Positions 5,696-12,502 of a stretch of DNA of 14,972 nucleotides are shown here, piece after piece. A program made the position numbers and the translations under genes. Source of the DNA: Nitrospirota bacterium (GTDB lineage Bacteria; Nitrospirota; UBA9217); the NCBI GenBank assembly GCA_013334545.1, contig JAAXXJ010000046.1, positions 1 to 14,972 on the forward strand, read 5' to 3'. Position 1 is the stretch's first letter, and every line of letters begins with the position of its first letter. A model generated the notes under the pieces. The model saw only the letters and a list, made by a program, of their open reading frames with translations. It had not been told where the DNA came from and did not search any database.

Positions 5696-8137
5696 ATGTT
5701 CGCTCGCCGCTTACGAGGGGCATTCATGGTGCCTGCAGGAGGACCGGCGGCCATTGCCGTGCTTCTCCTTGTTCTTGCCGGCTGTGCTACGGTCCCCGCC
5801 CCGATCATTGTCACCGTGGACCCGGCATCGGTGCCCAAGCCTCCTCCCGTCAAGAAACAGCTTCCCGATATCGGAGGCCCTCACGAGGGCTTCAGCCTCG
5901 CCATGGAAGCGTTCAAGGTCGGCGACCTGGAGACCGCCGGGCTCTTCGCCGAAAGCGTCATGGAGCGCTATCCTAAGACCCCCTGGCAGAAACGGTCGCT
6001 ATTCCTCCTGGGCAGGACACTCATTGGACGGGACATGACCGCTGAGGCCGAACAGGCTTTGCTCCGCGTTCCTGTCGAGTATCCCGACCTTGCCGATTAT
6101 GCCCTGTTCTCTCTTGCCGAATACCGCTACATGAAGAAGGCCTATCCCGAAGCAGTCGGCCTGTTCGAACGTCTGGTCAGCAATTATCCTTCCAGCGCTC
6201 TCATCACCCGCGCGTCGCTCCTTAAGGCGCAGGCGCTGTTCGATGGAGGATCGTTCCGCGATGCCGCAGCCGTCTTTGAGAAGGCGCTACAGGACCGTCC
6301 CCGGTCTGAACAGGCTTCTGACGCGGCACTTGGCATGGGCAGGGCGCTTGCCGCGGCCGGCGACCTGCCGGCGGCAGCGCGGGCATATCTTGGCGCGAGC
6401 ATCCGGTATCCCGGGAACGGGAATGACGCAGACGTGGAACTGGCCCTTGCGTCCCTCAAGCAGCGAGGCGCAGACATCCCGAAGCTCACCGCCGACGAAC
6501 TGTACGAGCGGGGAAGGAACCTCTTCCGGACCCTGCAGTATGACAGGGCCGTCGTAGACTTCCGCGCCGCTCTCGACGCTGATCCGTCCCATCATCAGAA
6601 GGCCGACATGCTGCTCCGGAGCGGCATAGCCCTCTTTAATATAGGAAAACGTCCCGAGGCCGCGTCGACGCTGGAACGCTTGCTCGAGGCGAAGCTTCCG
6701 GACTGCCGGTGCGCTGAAGCGCTCAACTGGCTGGGCAAGTCCTACAGCAGGCTCGGGTTGCGGGAAGAGGCCGTTGAGACCTATCTCAAGCTCGTCCGGA
6801 TGTATCCGGAAAGCGACTGGGCGGACGACGCGCTCTATCTCACCGGCAATGTGTACCGCGACGCCAATGACATGAAGAAGGCGCTCAAGTACTATCGCCG
6901 GCTTACGGAGGAATATCCGGACAGCTCTCTGGCGGATAGCGCCATCTGGTGGCAGGGCTGGGCGTACTACATCGCCGGCGGCTTCCCCAAGGCCGTACAG
7001 GCGCTCCAGGAACTGGTCAGCAAATATCCGCGGTCGTTCCTGGTGAACCAGGCGCTGTACTGGCAGGGAAGGGCCGTTGAAAGGATGGACGGCCGTGAGA
7101 AGGCCCTGCAGTATTATCGCCGCATTGTGGGCCGCGGCCCCTATACCTACTATGGATATCGTGCTGTGGAACGGCTTGGCAGCAGCGACCTGACCGCGGC
7201 CGACGCGCAGCTGGTGGGCGAAGTCGTCCCCGAGGACAGCGACCTGCTGCCGGAGGAGGATCCGGGCCTTGCTGACCTGGACGGGCCCCCGGTCTGGACC
7301 GACGAGGCGATCGCCGCACTGTCCAACTATCCCGCCTACCGGAAGACGCTGGAGCTCATGTATCTCGGCATGAAGAAGGATGCCGCCGCAGAGCTCTGGT
7401 CGCTCAAGGACCTGATGCCGAAGCGGTATGGCGCGTTGATCGGCCTGAGCAAGGCCTTCTTTGAACTGGGCGATTTTTACAGCTCGCTCATTGTCGTGCT
7501 GCGAAACTTCGATCGCCAGCTTGAGCGGCCATCGCCCCGGCTGCCGGCGGACCTCTGGCTCCTCGCCTATCCCCAGGGCTACTGGCAGAGCATCGTAGCC
7601 GCGGCGCGCCGCAACGGGCTGGACCCGTATTTTGTGGCCGCCATCATCCGCGAAGAAAGCCAGTTCCGTCCCGAGGCAATTTCGCCGGCCGGCGCACGGG
7701 GGGTGATGCAGGTAATGCCGGCAACGGGAGAATGGATCGCGCGGATGACCGGCATCCGGGATTTCGACCGGGCGAAGCTCTTTGACGCTGACTTGAACAT
7801 AACCATCGGGGCCTGGTACCTGAGCCATCTGATGAAGCGGTTCCGGAACGACCTGGTGCTCGTGAGTGCAGCGTACAACGCAGGGCCTGAGGCTGTGGCA
7901 GGCTGGACCGAACGGAACAGCGTTGCATCGGACACCGAGGTGTTCGTGGAGACCATCCCGTTCATGGAGACCCGGGGATATGTGAAGAAGGTGCTCAGAA
8001 ACTACGCGGAGTACCAGCGGATCTACGGCAAGACCGACCTCGTGTCACCACTGCGGCCACAGGTCCCGATGGACCCTGGGGGGTCAGCCACGGCGGAGAC
8101 GCGGTTGTGCAGATCAAAAACGGATCCCTGTCCCTGA
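5696..8137 (+). CDS. slt: TPR-containing lytic murein transglycosylase (Slt-type), putative lipoprotein
   Basis: This enzyme likely cleaves the MurNAc-GlcNAc bond of peptidoglycan with 1,6-anhydro product formation, at the periplasmic face of a membrane. Numbered from the ATG at 5696 (813 residues), a hydrophobic stretch ends in the lipobox LAGC (27-30). TPR-like units with YP-type turns span about 55-500. The C-terminal SLT domain lies at about 629-765, with IIREESQF (catalytic Glu654 before Ser655), GVMQVMP (669-675) and AAYNAGP (725-731). It is longer than E. coli Slt70 (about 645), the extra length being TPR repeats. Two starts compete. The ATG at 5696 supplies the RRLR n-region expected of a signal peptide but sits at the predicted +1. 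The ATG at 5726 has GAGGGG five bases upstream but leaves no positive n-region. Confidence 0.92.
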   Translation: MFARRLRGAFMVPAGGPAAIAVLLLVLAGCATVPAPIIVTVDPASVPKPPPVKKQLPDIGGPHEGFSLAMEAFKVGDLETAGLFAESVMERYPKTPWQKRSLFLLGRTLIGRDMTAEAEQALLRVPVEYPDLADYALFSLAEYRYMKKAYPEAVGLFERLVSNYPSSALITRASLLKAQALFDGGSFRDAAAVFEKALQDRPRSEQASDAALGMGRALAAAGDLPAAARAYLGASIRYPGNGNDADVELALASLKQRGADIPKLTADELYERGRNLFRTLQYDRAVVDFRAALDADPSHHQKADMLLRSGIALFNIGKRPEAASTLERLLEAKLPDCRCAEALNWLGKSYSRLGLREEAVETYLKLVRMYPESDWADDALYLTGNVYRDANDMKKALKYYRRLTEEYPDSSLADSAIWWQGWAYYIAGGFPKAVQALQELVSKYPRSFLVNQALYWQGRAVERMDGREKALQYYRRIVGRGPYTYYGYRAVERLGSSDLTAADAQLVGEVVPEDSDLLPEEDPGLADLDGPPVWTDEAIAALSNYPAYRKTLELMYLGMKKDAAAELWSLKDLMPKRYGALIGLSKAFFELGDFYSSLIVVLRNFDRQLERPSPRLPADLWLLAYPQGYWQSIVAAARRNGLDPYFVAAIIREESQFRPEAISPAGARGVMQVMPATGEWIARMTGIRDFDRAKLFDADLNITIGAWYLSHLMKRFRNDLVLVSAAYNAGPEAVAGWTERNSVASDTEVFVETIPFMETRGYVKKVLRNYAEYQRIYGKTDLVSPLRPQVPMDPGGSATAETRLCRSKTDPCP
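5715..5720 (+). promoter_or_regulatory. Ribosome-binding site for an alternative internal start
   Basis: GAGGGG at 5715-5720 lies five bases before the in-frame ATG at 5726 of the lytic transglycosylase gene. It is the only Shine-Dalgarno-like sequence near either candidate start, and it argues for a product ten residues shorter. The lipobox is retained with both starts. Confidence 0.4.
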
Positions 8138-8158
8138 TTGTGGGAAGCGAGCGGAGGC

Positions 8159-8449
8159 ATGGTGAAAGAGCTGGGTTCGCGGTTCGCTGAGGTTGAACGA
8201 AGAGTGCGCGCGCTGGTGGCGGAGAACCAGGGTCTCCTTGCACGGGTGCGCGAGCTGGAGGAAGAACGGGGCAGGCTGGGAGAAGCGGCGCGGGATTCCG
8301 ATGCCCTCCGTGCCAACAAATCGCAGGTGCAGGACCGGCTGAAACGGCTCCTGCGTCTCCTGGAGACGATCGAAGTGCGAGAAGAGGAACGGGAAGGACC
8401 CGAAAGGTCACCGGCACGGGAAGAGCACGCGGATGGTGACAAGGTCTGA
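8159..8449 (+). CDS. Small coiled-coil protein, ZapB-like
   Basis: A 96-residue, highly charged, almost wholly helical protein. Residues about 6-80 show heptad-spaced Leu, Val and Ala (ALVAENQGLLARVRELEEERGRL is the clearest part), as in a long coiled coil. The acidic tail after about 80 is probably disordered. Size and pattern resemble ZapB/DUF904 proteins, which bundle at the division ring, but coiled coils of this kind cannot be assigned firmly by eye. The ATG at 8159 lies one base after GGAGG (8153-8157), which is too close; GTG at 8162 has better spacing, and a TTG at 8138 directly follows the upstream stop. The gene begins within 25 bases of the transglycosylase stop, so it is very likely in the same transcript. 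A zapA partner is not seen. Confidence 0.65.
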   Translation: MVKELGSRFAEVERRVRALVAENQGLLARVRELEEERGRLGEAARDSDALRANKSQVQDRLKRLLRLLETIEVREEEREGPERSPAREEHADGDKV

Positions 8450-8560
8450 AATTATCCGATGCGGGGAAGGCATTAAGCCTTCAAGCAGCTAAACTCCCTG
8501 CTTGTCTCGGATCTCGGAGAGAACGATCGGTATGGCGAAACTGCCTTGAGGCGTCATGGT
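8450..8560 (+). other. Hairpin-rich untranslated region (possible small RNA or structured 3' UTR)
   Basis: No open frame of interest lies here. There are successive small hairpins: GAAGGC (8466-8471) with GCCTTC (8477-8482) around ATTAA, then immediately AAGCAG (8483-8488) with CTGCTT (8498-8503), then GCCT/GGC near 8543-8552. The strong terminator at 8561 follows. The clustering suggests a folded RNA end, but I match it to no known family. The cyclic-di-GMP, 6S and SRP RNA patterns I tried do not fit. Confidence 0.3.
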
Positions 8561-8584
8561 CCCTGCAGTTTGCTGCAGGGTTTT
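8561..8584 (+). terminator. Strong intrinsic terminator
   Basis: A perfect 8-bp stem, CCCTGCAG (8561-8568) with CTGCAGGG (8573-8580), has a TTTG loop and TTTT directly after it (8581-8584). It would end the transglycosylase and coiled-coil transcript, or a small RNA encoded just upstream. Confidence 0.85.
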
Positions 8585-8694
8585 CAATTGCCTTCGAGAC
8601 AAGAGCATTCAACCGGCAAGATCGTATCTGCACGGAACAGCGTTAGACTGTTGTTCGACCTATCACCGCTGGCCAGGACAGATAGGGCATTGGT

Positions 8695-9597
8695 ATGACC
8701 GTCAACGAGAATTTCTATCATACGATCCTGGACAACCTTTATGACGGCGTGTATTTTGTCGACCGCGACCGGAAGATCACCTACTGGAACAAGGGAGCCG
8801 AGCGGATCACCGGGTACAGCGCCGGTGAGGTCGTCGGCAACCGGTGTTTCGATAACATTCTCATGCACGTTGACAGCCGCGGCACGCTCCTGTGCCAGGA
8901 CCTGTGCCCGCTTGCCGCGACACTTCGGGACGGCAGCGAGCGCACTGCCGATGTCTATCTCCAGCATAAGGACGGCCACCGCGTATCTGTCAACATCCGG
9001 ATCAACCCGCTCCGGGATGACCGCGGCGAGGTCGTGGGGGCGGTCGAGATCTTCACCGACAATTCCCAGAAGCTGTCTGCTATCGCCCGGATGGAAGCGT
9101 TCGAGAAATTGGCCTATTTCGATCCCCTGACAGGCACCGCGAACCGCCGGTTCGCTGAGATCACCCTGCACGCCCGCTACGAGGAGTTCAAGCGGTATGG
9201 ATGGCCCTTTGGCCTTGTCTTCATCGACATCGACCGGTTCAAATGCATCAATGACGAGTACGGCCATCCCACGGGCGACGGGGTCCTGAAGATGGTGGCG
9301 AAAACGCTGATGAACAGCGCGCGCTCCTTCGATGTGGTCGCCCGGTGGGGAGGCGACGAGTTCATCGTGGTGATCACGAATGTCGACCGCGAACAGCTCG
9401 TTGCCATCGCCAACCGCTTTCACACCCTCGTGGAGCAGTCTAGCCGCGCCGCCGGCCCGGTCCCGCAGGTCACGATCTCCGTCGGAGCGACCCTCTGCAG
9501 CAGCGACGACTCCGAGGAGACGCTCCTGGAACGCGCTGACCGGTTCATGTACGAGAGTAAGAACGCGGGCAAGAACCGCGTTACTGCAGACGCGTAA
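8695..9597 (+). CDS. PAS-GGDEF diguanylate cyclase
   Basis: This 300-residue cytoplasmic protein should make cyclic di-GMP from two GTP. An N-terminal PAS domain (about 8-122) contains ILDNLYDGVYFVDRDRKITYWNKGAERITGY-type features and ends in the usual D-N-S-Q-K linker. The GGDEF domain (about 136-298) has FDPLTGTANRR (142-152), FIDIDRFKCINDEYGH (176-191) and an intact RWGGDEF (217-223). The inhibitory site RSFD (210-213) lies exactly five residues before GGDEF, so product inhibition is expected. The PAS domain carries Cys51, Cys67 and Cys71 (the last two in LLCQDLCPL), which may bind metal or sense redox. AGGG at 8684-8687 precedes the ATG at 8695. It stands alone between a terminator and the next operon. 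There are no membrane helices. Confidence 0.95.
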   Translation: MTVNENFYHTILDNLYDGVYFVDRDRKITYWNKGAERITGYSAGEVVGNRCFDNILMHVDSRGTLLCQDLCPLAATLRDGSERTADVYLQHKDGHRVSVNIRINPLRDDRGEVVGAVEIFTDNSQKLSAIARMEAFEKLAYFDPLTGTANRRFAEITLHARYEEFKRYGWPFGLVFIDIDRFKCINDEYGHPTGDGVLKMVAKTLMNSARSFDVVARWGGDEFIVVITNVDREQLVAIANRFHTLVEQSSRAAGPVPQVTISVGATLCSSDDSEETLLERADRFMYESKNAGKNRVTADA

Positions 9598-9676
9598 CGT
9601 CGTCCTTTCCTGCTACTGCGCTTTCCAGCCTCCTCACGCTCGCCATTGTTCGAGGCGCTGACAGGGCGGCCTCCGG

Positions 9677-9705
9677 TTGCAAACACCCGGCAAGTATGTT
9701 AGTAT
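9677..9705 (+). promoter_or_regulatory. Candidate promoter upstream of the YvlD-type membrane protein
   Basis: TTGCAA (9677-9682) and TAGTAT (9700-9705) are 17 bp apart; each matches 4 of 6 consensus bases. Transcription from about 9712 would leave a short leader with GGAGGGAG just before the ATG at 9725. This is a modest match in a plausible place. Confidence 0.3.
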
Positions 9706-9724
9706 TTCAACCCTTGGAGGGAGT

Positions 9725-10117
9725 ATGATCGGTTTTTTTCTGCGGTGGTCCATCAACCTGCTTGCGCTCATGATCGCTACGAGGCTCGTCGACGGTATCA
9801 GGGTCGAGAGCATCGGCATGGGCATCCTTGCGGCCGGCATTCTGGGTGTCGTGAACGCGGTCATCCGGCCGGTGGCGCTGCTTTTGACGCTTCCAATCAA
9901 TCTGGTGACCCTCGGGCTTTTCACCCTCGTGATCAATGCCATGATGCTCGAGCTCGTGGCGTACCTGGTCCCCGGGTTCGTCATCGAGACGTTCCGAGCG
10001 GCGTTCTGGGGCGCGCTCATCATCAGCATTGTCAGCTGGCTCTTGAACATCTTCGTCAGCGGGGACGGCAGGATGGTCTATATCAAGACGAGCCGGAAGG
10101 GCGGGGACGGACAGTGA
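9725..10117 (+). CDS. Small four-helix membrane protein, YvlD / phage_holin_4_2 family
   Basis: A 130-residue inner-membrane protein with about four hydrophobic helices (roughly 3-20, 32-53, 58-84 and 90-112). It has the family pattern GILGVVNAVIRPVALLLTLPINLVTLGLFTLVINAMML (38-74). Despite the family name, most chromosomal members are not phage lysis proteins, and their role is unknown. The start at 9725 is chosen because GGAGGGAG (9716-9723) precedes it; the frame is open from an earlier ATG at 9677 that lacks a ribosome-binding site and would add non-conserved residues. The positively charged tail (KTSRKGG) should be cytoplasmic. cbiM starts 19 bases after the stop, so it is probably the first gene of the cobalt/nickel transport operon. 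Confidence 0.85.
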   Translation: MIGFFLRWSINLLALMIATRLVDGIRVESIGMGILAAGILGVVNAVIRPVALLLTLPINLVTLGLFTLVINAMMLELVAYLVPGFVIETFRAAFWGALIISIVSWLLNIFVSGDGRMVYIKTSRKGGDGQ

Positions 10118-10136
10118 CGGCGGCGGGGGCTGACGC

Positions 10137-10859
10137 ATGACCCATATGCACATTCCCGACGGGATCCTGCCTGTCTGGATCTGGGTGTCGGGATTCCTTG
10201 CCATGGCCGCGGTCCTTGCAATCTGCCTCTACCGGCTTCGCGGCATGGACCGGAAGAAGAAGATCCCGCTGCTTGGCGTCCTGTCGGCGGTCATGCTCGT
10301 CGCTATGAGCCTTGAGATTCTCCCCATCGCCTACCACCTGAACCTGTCCGTTGCCGCCGGCATCCTGCTGGGGCCCTCACTGGGATTCATTGCTGCATTC
10401 ATCGTGAACAGTATGCTGGCGCTTCTGGGCCACGGGGGCATCACTGTCATGGGTTTGAACACCCTTCTTCTGGGCGCTGAGGCAATGCTCGGCCATACGC
10501 TGTTCTATCTCTTGACGGACCGGCTTCCCACCTACTGGCGGGCGGCCATTGCCACCCTGCTCACGCTCTTTCTCGTTTCGCTTTGCCTCATCGGGATCGT
10601 TGCCATGTCCCATGCGGACAGCGACCAGTTCCTCCATCATCACGACCGGCAGGGTGGTGATCACGGCCAGGAAGCCGCCCCTGCGTCGGTCTCCACCTTC
10701 GCGGTCATGGTCCTGTCCCTCGGCTTGATCGGGTGGGTCATCGAGGCTGCCATAACCGGAGCCGTCATCCGGTTCATCTTCCAGGTGAAGCCCGACCTGC
10801 TCAGCCATGTTCTGCACAAGGACACCTGCCGGAGCGGACATCAGGAGTACAAGCCATGA
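10137..10859 (+). CDS. cbiM: Cobalt/nickel ECF transporter substrate-binding subunit CbiM (NikM-like)
   Basis: CbiM is the membrane S-component that captures Co(II) or Ni(II) for import, here with CbiQ and CbiO. The 240 residues show the diagnostic N-terminus MHIPDGIL (4-11), HLNLSVAAGILLGPSLGF (67-84) and the GHGGIT loop (98-103), with about six hydrophobic helices. His67 and His99 (numbered from 10137) are the conserved-type histidines. Two starts are possible. ATG 10137 is seven bases after GGGGG (10125-10129). ATG 10146 gives the canonical MHIPDG N-terminus, whose free amine and His2 bind the metal in NikM structures. A His-rich loop (159-176, including HHH at 167-169) and a His/Cys-containing tail are unusual additions. 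Cobalt versus nickel cannot be decided from the sequence. Confidence 0.93.
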   Translation: MTHMHIPDGILPVWIWVSGFLAMAAVLAICLYRLRGMDRKKKIPLLGVLSAVMLVAMSLEILPIAYHLNLSVAAGILLGPSLGFIAAFIVNSMLALLGHGGITVMGLNTLLLGAEAMLGHTLFYLLTDRLPTYWRAAIATLLTLFLVSLCLIGIVAMSHADSDQFLHHHDRQGGDHGQEAAPASVSTFAVMVLSLGLIGWVIEAAITGAVIRFIFQVKPDLLSHVLHKDTCRSGHQEYKP

Positions 10860-11560
10860 TCGATGTTGCCCGGCTAGATTACTGGGCGGCAAACGGTTCC
10901 AGTCCTTTTCACCGGGCGTCGGTCCTGTCGAAGCTCCTGTTCCTGCTCTGTGTTGTCACGGCATCGTTGGTGACGAAGGATCCCGTGCCGCTGGCAGCCG
11001 CGTATTCGCTGCTGATCGTCCTCGCTGCCGCGAGCGGCCTCCCGTGGATGGCCGTCGGTTTCCTGTCGCTGTACGCAGCGGTCTTTGCCCTGCTCTACGC
11101 CATCAGTCTCCGGGGCGGCATGTGGACCTATGCCCTGCTGCTGCTCAAGGCAGTCACGCCGGCCTACGCTGTGGGGATGCTGGTCGCGAGCACCCCCTAT
11201 CCCAGGATATTCTCGTTCCTGAGCACGTTCCTTCCCGAGATCCTGGCGGCCGGTCTTTTCATGACCTACCGGACGCTCTTCATCCTGCTGGACATGATGG
11301 ACAACTTCGGCACGGCGATCCGGCTCCGGGGCGGCTTCTCTCCAGGGCACCTGGTGAAGAACGGGTCAAACATCGCCAAGGGCATCGGCACGCTCCTGGT
11401 CCGCGCCGTGGAGCGGTCCCAGCGCCTCTATGCCGTCATGGCGGTGCGGGGGTATAACGGCAGCATGGCCGAGAAGACGATCGGAAAGTTCGGCAGCAGT
11501 GACTGGTTGCCGCTGGGGGCCGGGATGAGCATCCTGGCGCTGGCGCTGTTCTGGATATAA
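10856..11560 (+). CDS. cbiQ: Cobalt/nickel ECF transporter transmembrane coupling subunit CbiQ (EcfT)
   Basis: CbiQ is the integral-membrane coupling protein that links the metal-binding subunit to the ATPase. The 234-residue protein has several hydrophobic helices between about 23 and 145. Two coupling-helix motifs ending in the ECF-T signature x-R-G follow: AIRLRG (154-159) and AVMAVRG (193-199). The final hydrophobic helix lies at about 218-234. The ATG at 10856 overlaps the cbiM stop in an ATGA arrangement, and AGGAGT (10843-10848) sits seven bases upstream, so translation of the two is probably coupled. The frame is open further upstream inside cbiM, but those codons do not resemble the family. 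Confidence 0.93.
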   Translation: MIDVARLDYWAANGSSPFHRASVLSKLLFLLCVVTASLVTKDPVPLAAAYSLLIVLAAASGLPWMAVGFLSLYAAVFALLYAISLRGGMWTYALLLLKAVTPAYAVGMLVASTPYPRIFSFLSTFLPEILAAGLFMTYRTLFILLDMMDNFGTAIRLRGGFSPGHLVKNGSNIAKGIGTLLVRAVERSQRLYAVMAVRGYNGSMAEKTIGKFGSSDWLPLGAGMSILALALFWI

Positions 11561-11610
11561 GGTGATGCGCTACGCATCCCCCGCTCAATGCAAGACGACC
11601 ACGAACGACC

Positions 11611-12462
11611 ATGATCAAACTGCACAATACGACTGAGAACATCGTCACCGTCAGCTGTCTTAAGCATACCTACCCCGACACCACGGAGGTCCACATCTGC
11701 GGGCTGGATTTCCTGGTCAACCGCGGCGAGCGGATCGTGGTGCTCGGTGGAAATGGTTCCGGCAAGACGACGCTCCTGTATCATATTTTGGGACTGCTCA
11801 AGCCCGATGAGGGCAGGGTGACGGTCTTCGGCGTGAATCCCGCGACCGGCTATAATGACATCAGGGAGCGCATCGGCGTGCTTCTGCAGAATGTGGAAGA
11901 GCAGATCCTCTCGCCCACGGTCTGGGAGGACATCGCGTTCTCTCCCCGGAACTATGGATACAGCAGGGAGGACACGGCCCGGATGGTGGACGCGGTCATG
12001 GCAGAGCTCGGCATTGCCCGGCTGCGGGACAAGATCTGCCACTATCTGTCAGGCGGTGAGAAGCGGAAGGTCGCCCTGGCAGGTGCCCTGGTCCTGCGGC
12101 CCGAGCTCCTGATCCTCGACGAGCCCTTCGAGGGCCTGGACAGCAGGTCCCGTGCAGAGCTCGTGGACCTCCTGAACCGGCGCAACCGCGACGGGATGAG
12201 CCTCATCATGTCCACACACGACCTGAACCTTGTAGGGAGCCTCGCCGACCGTGTCTATGTCCTCGCCCGGGGGGAGGGCGTCGTCGCCGCCGGCACGCCT
12301 GTCGAGATCTTCACGCACGCCGATGCGCTCAAACGGTCCAACATCGATCCGCCGGTCCTGACGGAGCTTTTCAACAGGCTCCGAGAACAGGGCATGGGCC
12401 TGAAGATGCCGGTCAATGTGGACCAGGCTGTTGCCGATCTGATCCGTTTGTTCAAAACATGA
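11611..12462 (+). CDS. cbiO: Cobalt/nickel ECF transporter ATP-binding subunit CbiO
   Basis: This ATPase powers the CbiMQ metal importer from the cytoplasmic face. The 283 residues carry Walker A GGNGSGKT (46-53), the Q-loop Gln93 in LLQNVEEQIL, the ABC signature LSGGE (146-150), Walker B LLILDEP (166-172) with Glu171, and the switch His203 in STHDL. A C-terminal extension of about 50 residues is typical of CbiO/EcfA proteins. The ATG at 11611 is 50 bases after the cbiQ stop and has no good Shine-Dalgarno sequence, unlike its neighbours. A small GATGCG/CGCATC hairpin (11564-11578) sits in the gap. A single ATPase gene implies a homodimer. The stop overlaps a possible promoter for the next gene. 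Confidence 0.96.
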   Translation: MIKLHNTTENIVTVSCLKHTYPDTTEVHICGLDFLVNRGERIVVLGGNGSGKTTLLYHILGLLKPDEGRVTVFGVNPATGYNDIRERIGVLLQNVEEQILSPTVWEDIAFSPRNYGYSREDTARMVDAVMAELGIARLRDKICHYLSGGEKRKVALAGALVLRPELLILDEPFEGLDSRSRAELVDLLNRRNRDGMSLIMSTHDLNLVGSLADRVYVLARGEGVVAAGTPVEIFTHADALKRSNIDPPVLTELFNRLREQGMGLKMPVNVDQAVADLIRLFKT

Positions 12463-12468
12463 TATACT
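12460..12468 (+). promoter_or_regulatory. Possible extended -10 promoter for the GAF-PAS gene
   Basis: TGATATACT at 12460-12468 fits an extended -10 element (TGn followed by TATAAT with one mismatch). It overlaps the cbiO stop codon. No convincing -35 hexamer lies 16-18 bp upstream, which extended -10 promoters can tolerate. A start near 12475 would give a leader of about 28 bases with a strong ribosome-binding site. Confidence 0.35.
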
Positions 12469-12502
12469 ATCCCGAAGTATTCAGCATCACGAAGGAGGCA
12501 TC

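Noticed and set aside
5283..6038. A 251-codon plus-strand frame bridging the cysteine-cluster gene and the transglycosylase
   Set aside because: It overlaps the conserved frames of both genes, runs through the promoter between them, and shows no domain.
6287..7828. A 513-codon open frame on the minus strand inside the lytic transglycosylase gene
   Set aside because: The plus-strand gene has clear TPR and SLT motifs throughout; the antisense frame shows no recognisable domain and is a GC-skewed shadow.
8585..8694. Cyclic di-GMP riboswitch before the GGDEF gene
   Set aside because: The conserved GEMM core patterns are absent, and the hairpins upstream lie before a terminator that separates them from the gene.
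9579..9599. Inverted repeat CGTTAC/GTAACG at the end of the GGDEF gene as a terminator
   Set aside because: It is a short 6-bp stem with a 9-base loop, largely inside the coding region, and has no T-tract.
9598..9724. Cobalamin or nickel/cobalt riboswitch upstream of the metal importer operon
   Set aside because: The spacer is only 127 bases and shows neither the B12 box nor the repeated G-rich helices of the NiCo motif.
9725..10117. Prophage lysis gene (holin)
   Set aside because: The family name includes holin, but no endolysin or other phage gene is nearby and the gene is operonic with cbiM; chromosomal YvlD-type proteins are common.
11564..11578. Hairpin GATGCG/CGCATC between cbiQ and cbiO as a terminator
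   Set aside because: The stem is only 6 bp and is followed by CCCCC with no T-run, so termination is unlikely; cbiO should be transcribed with cbiMQ.
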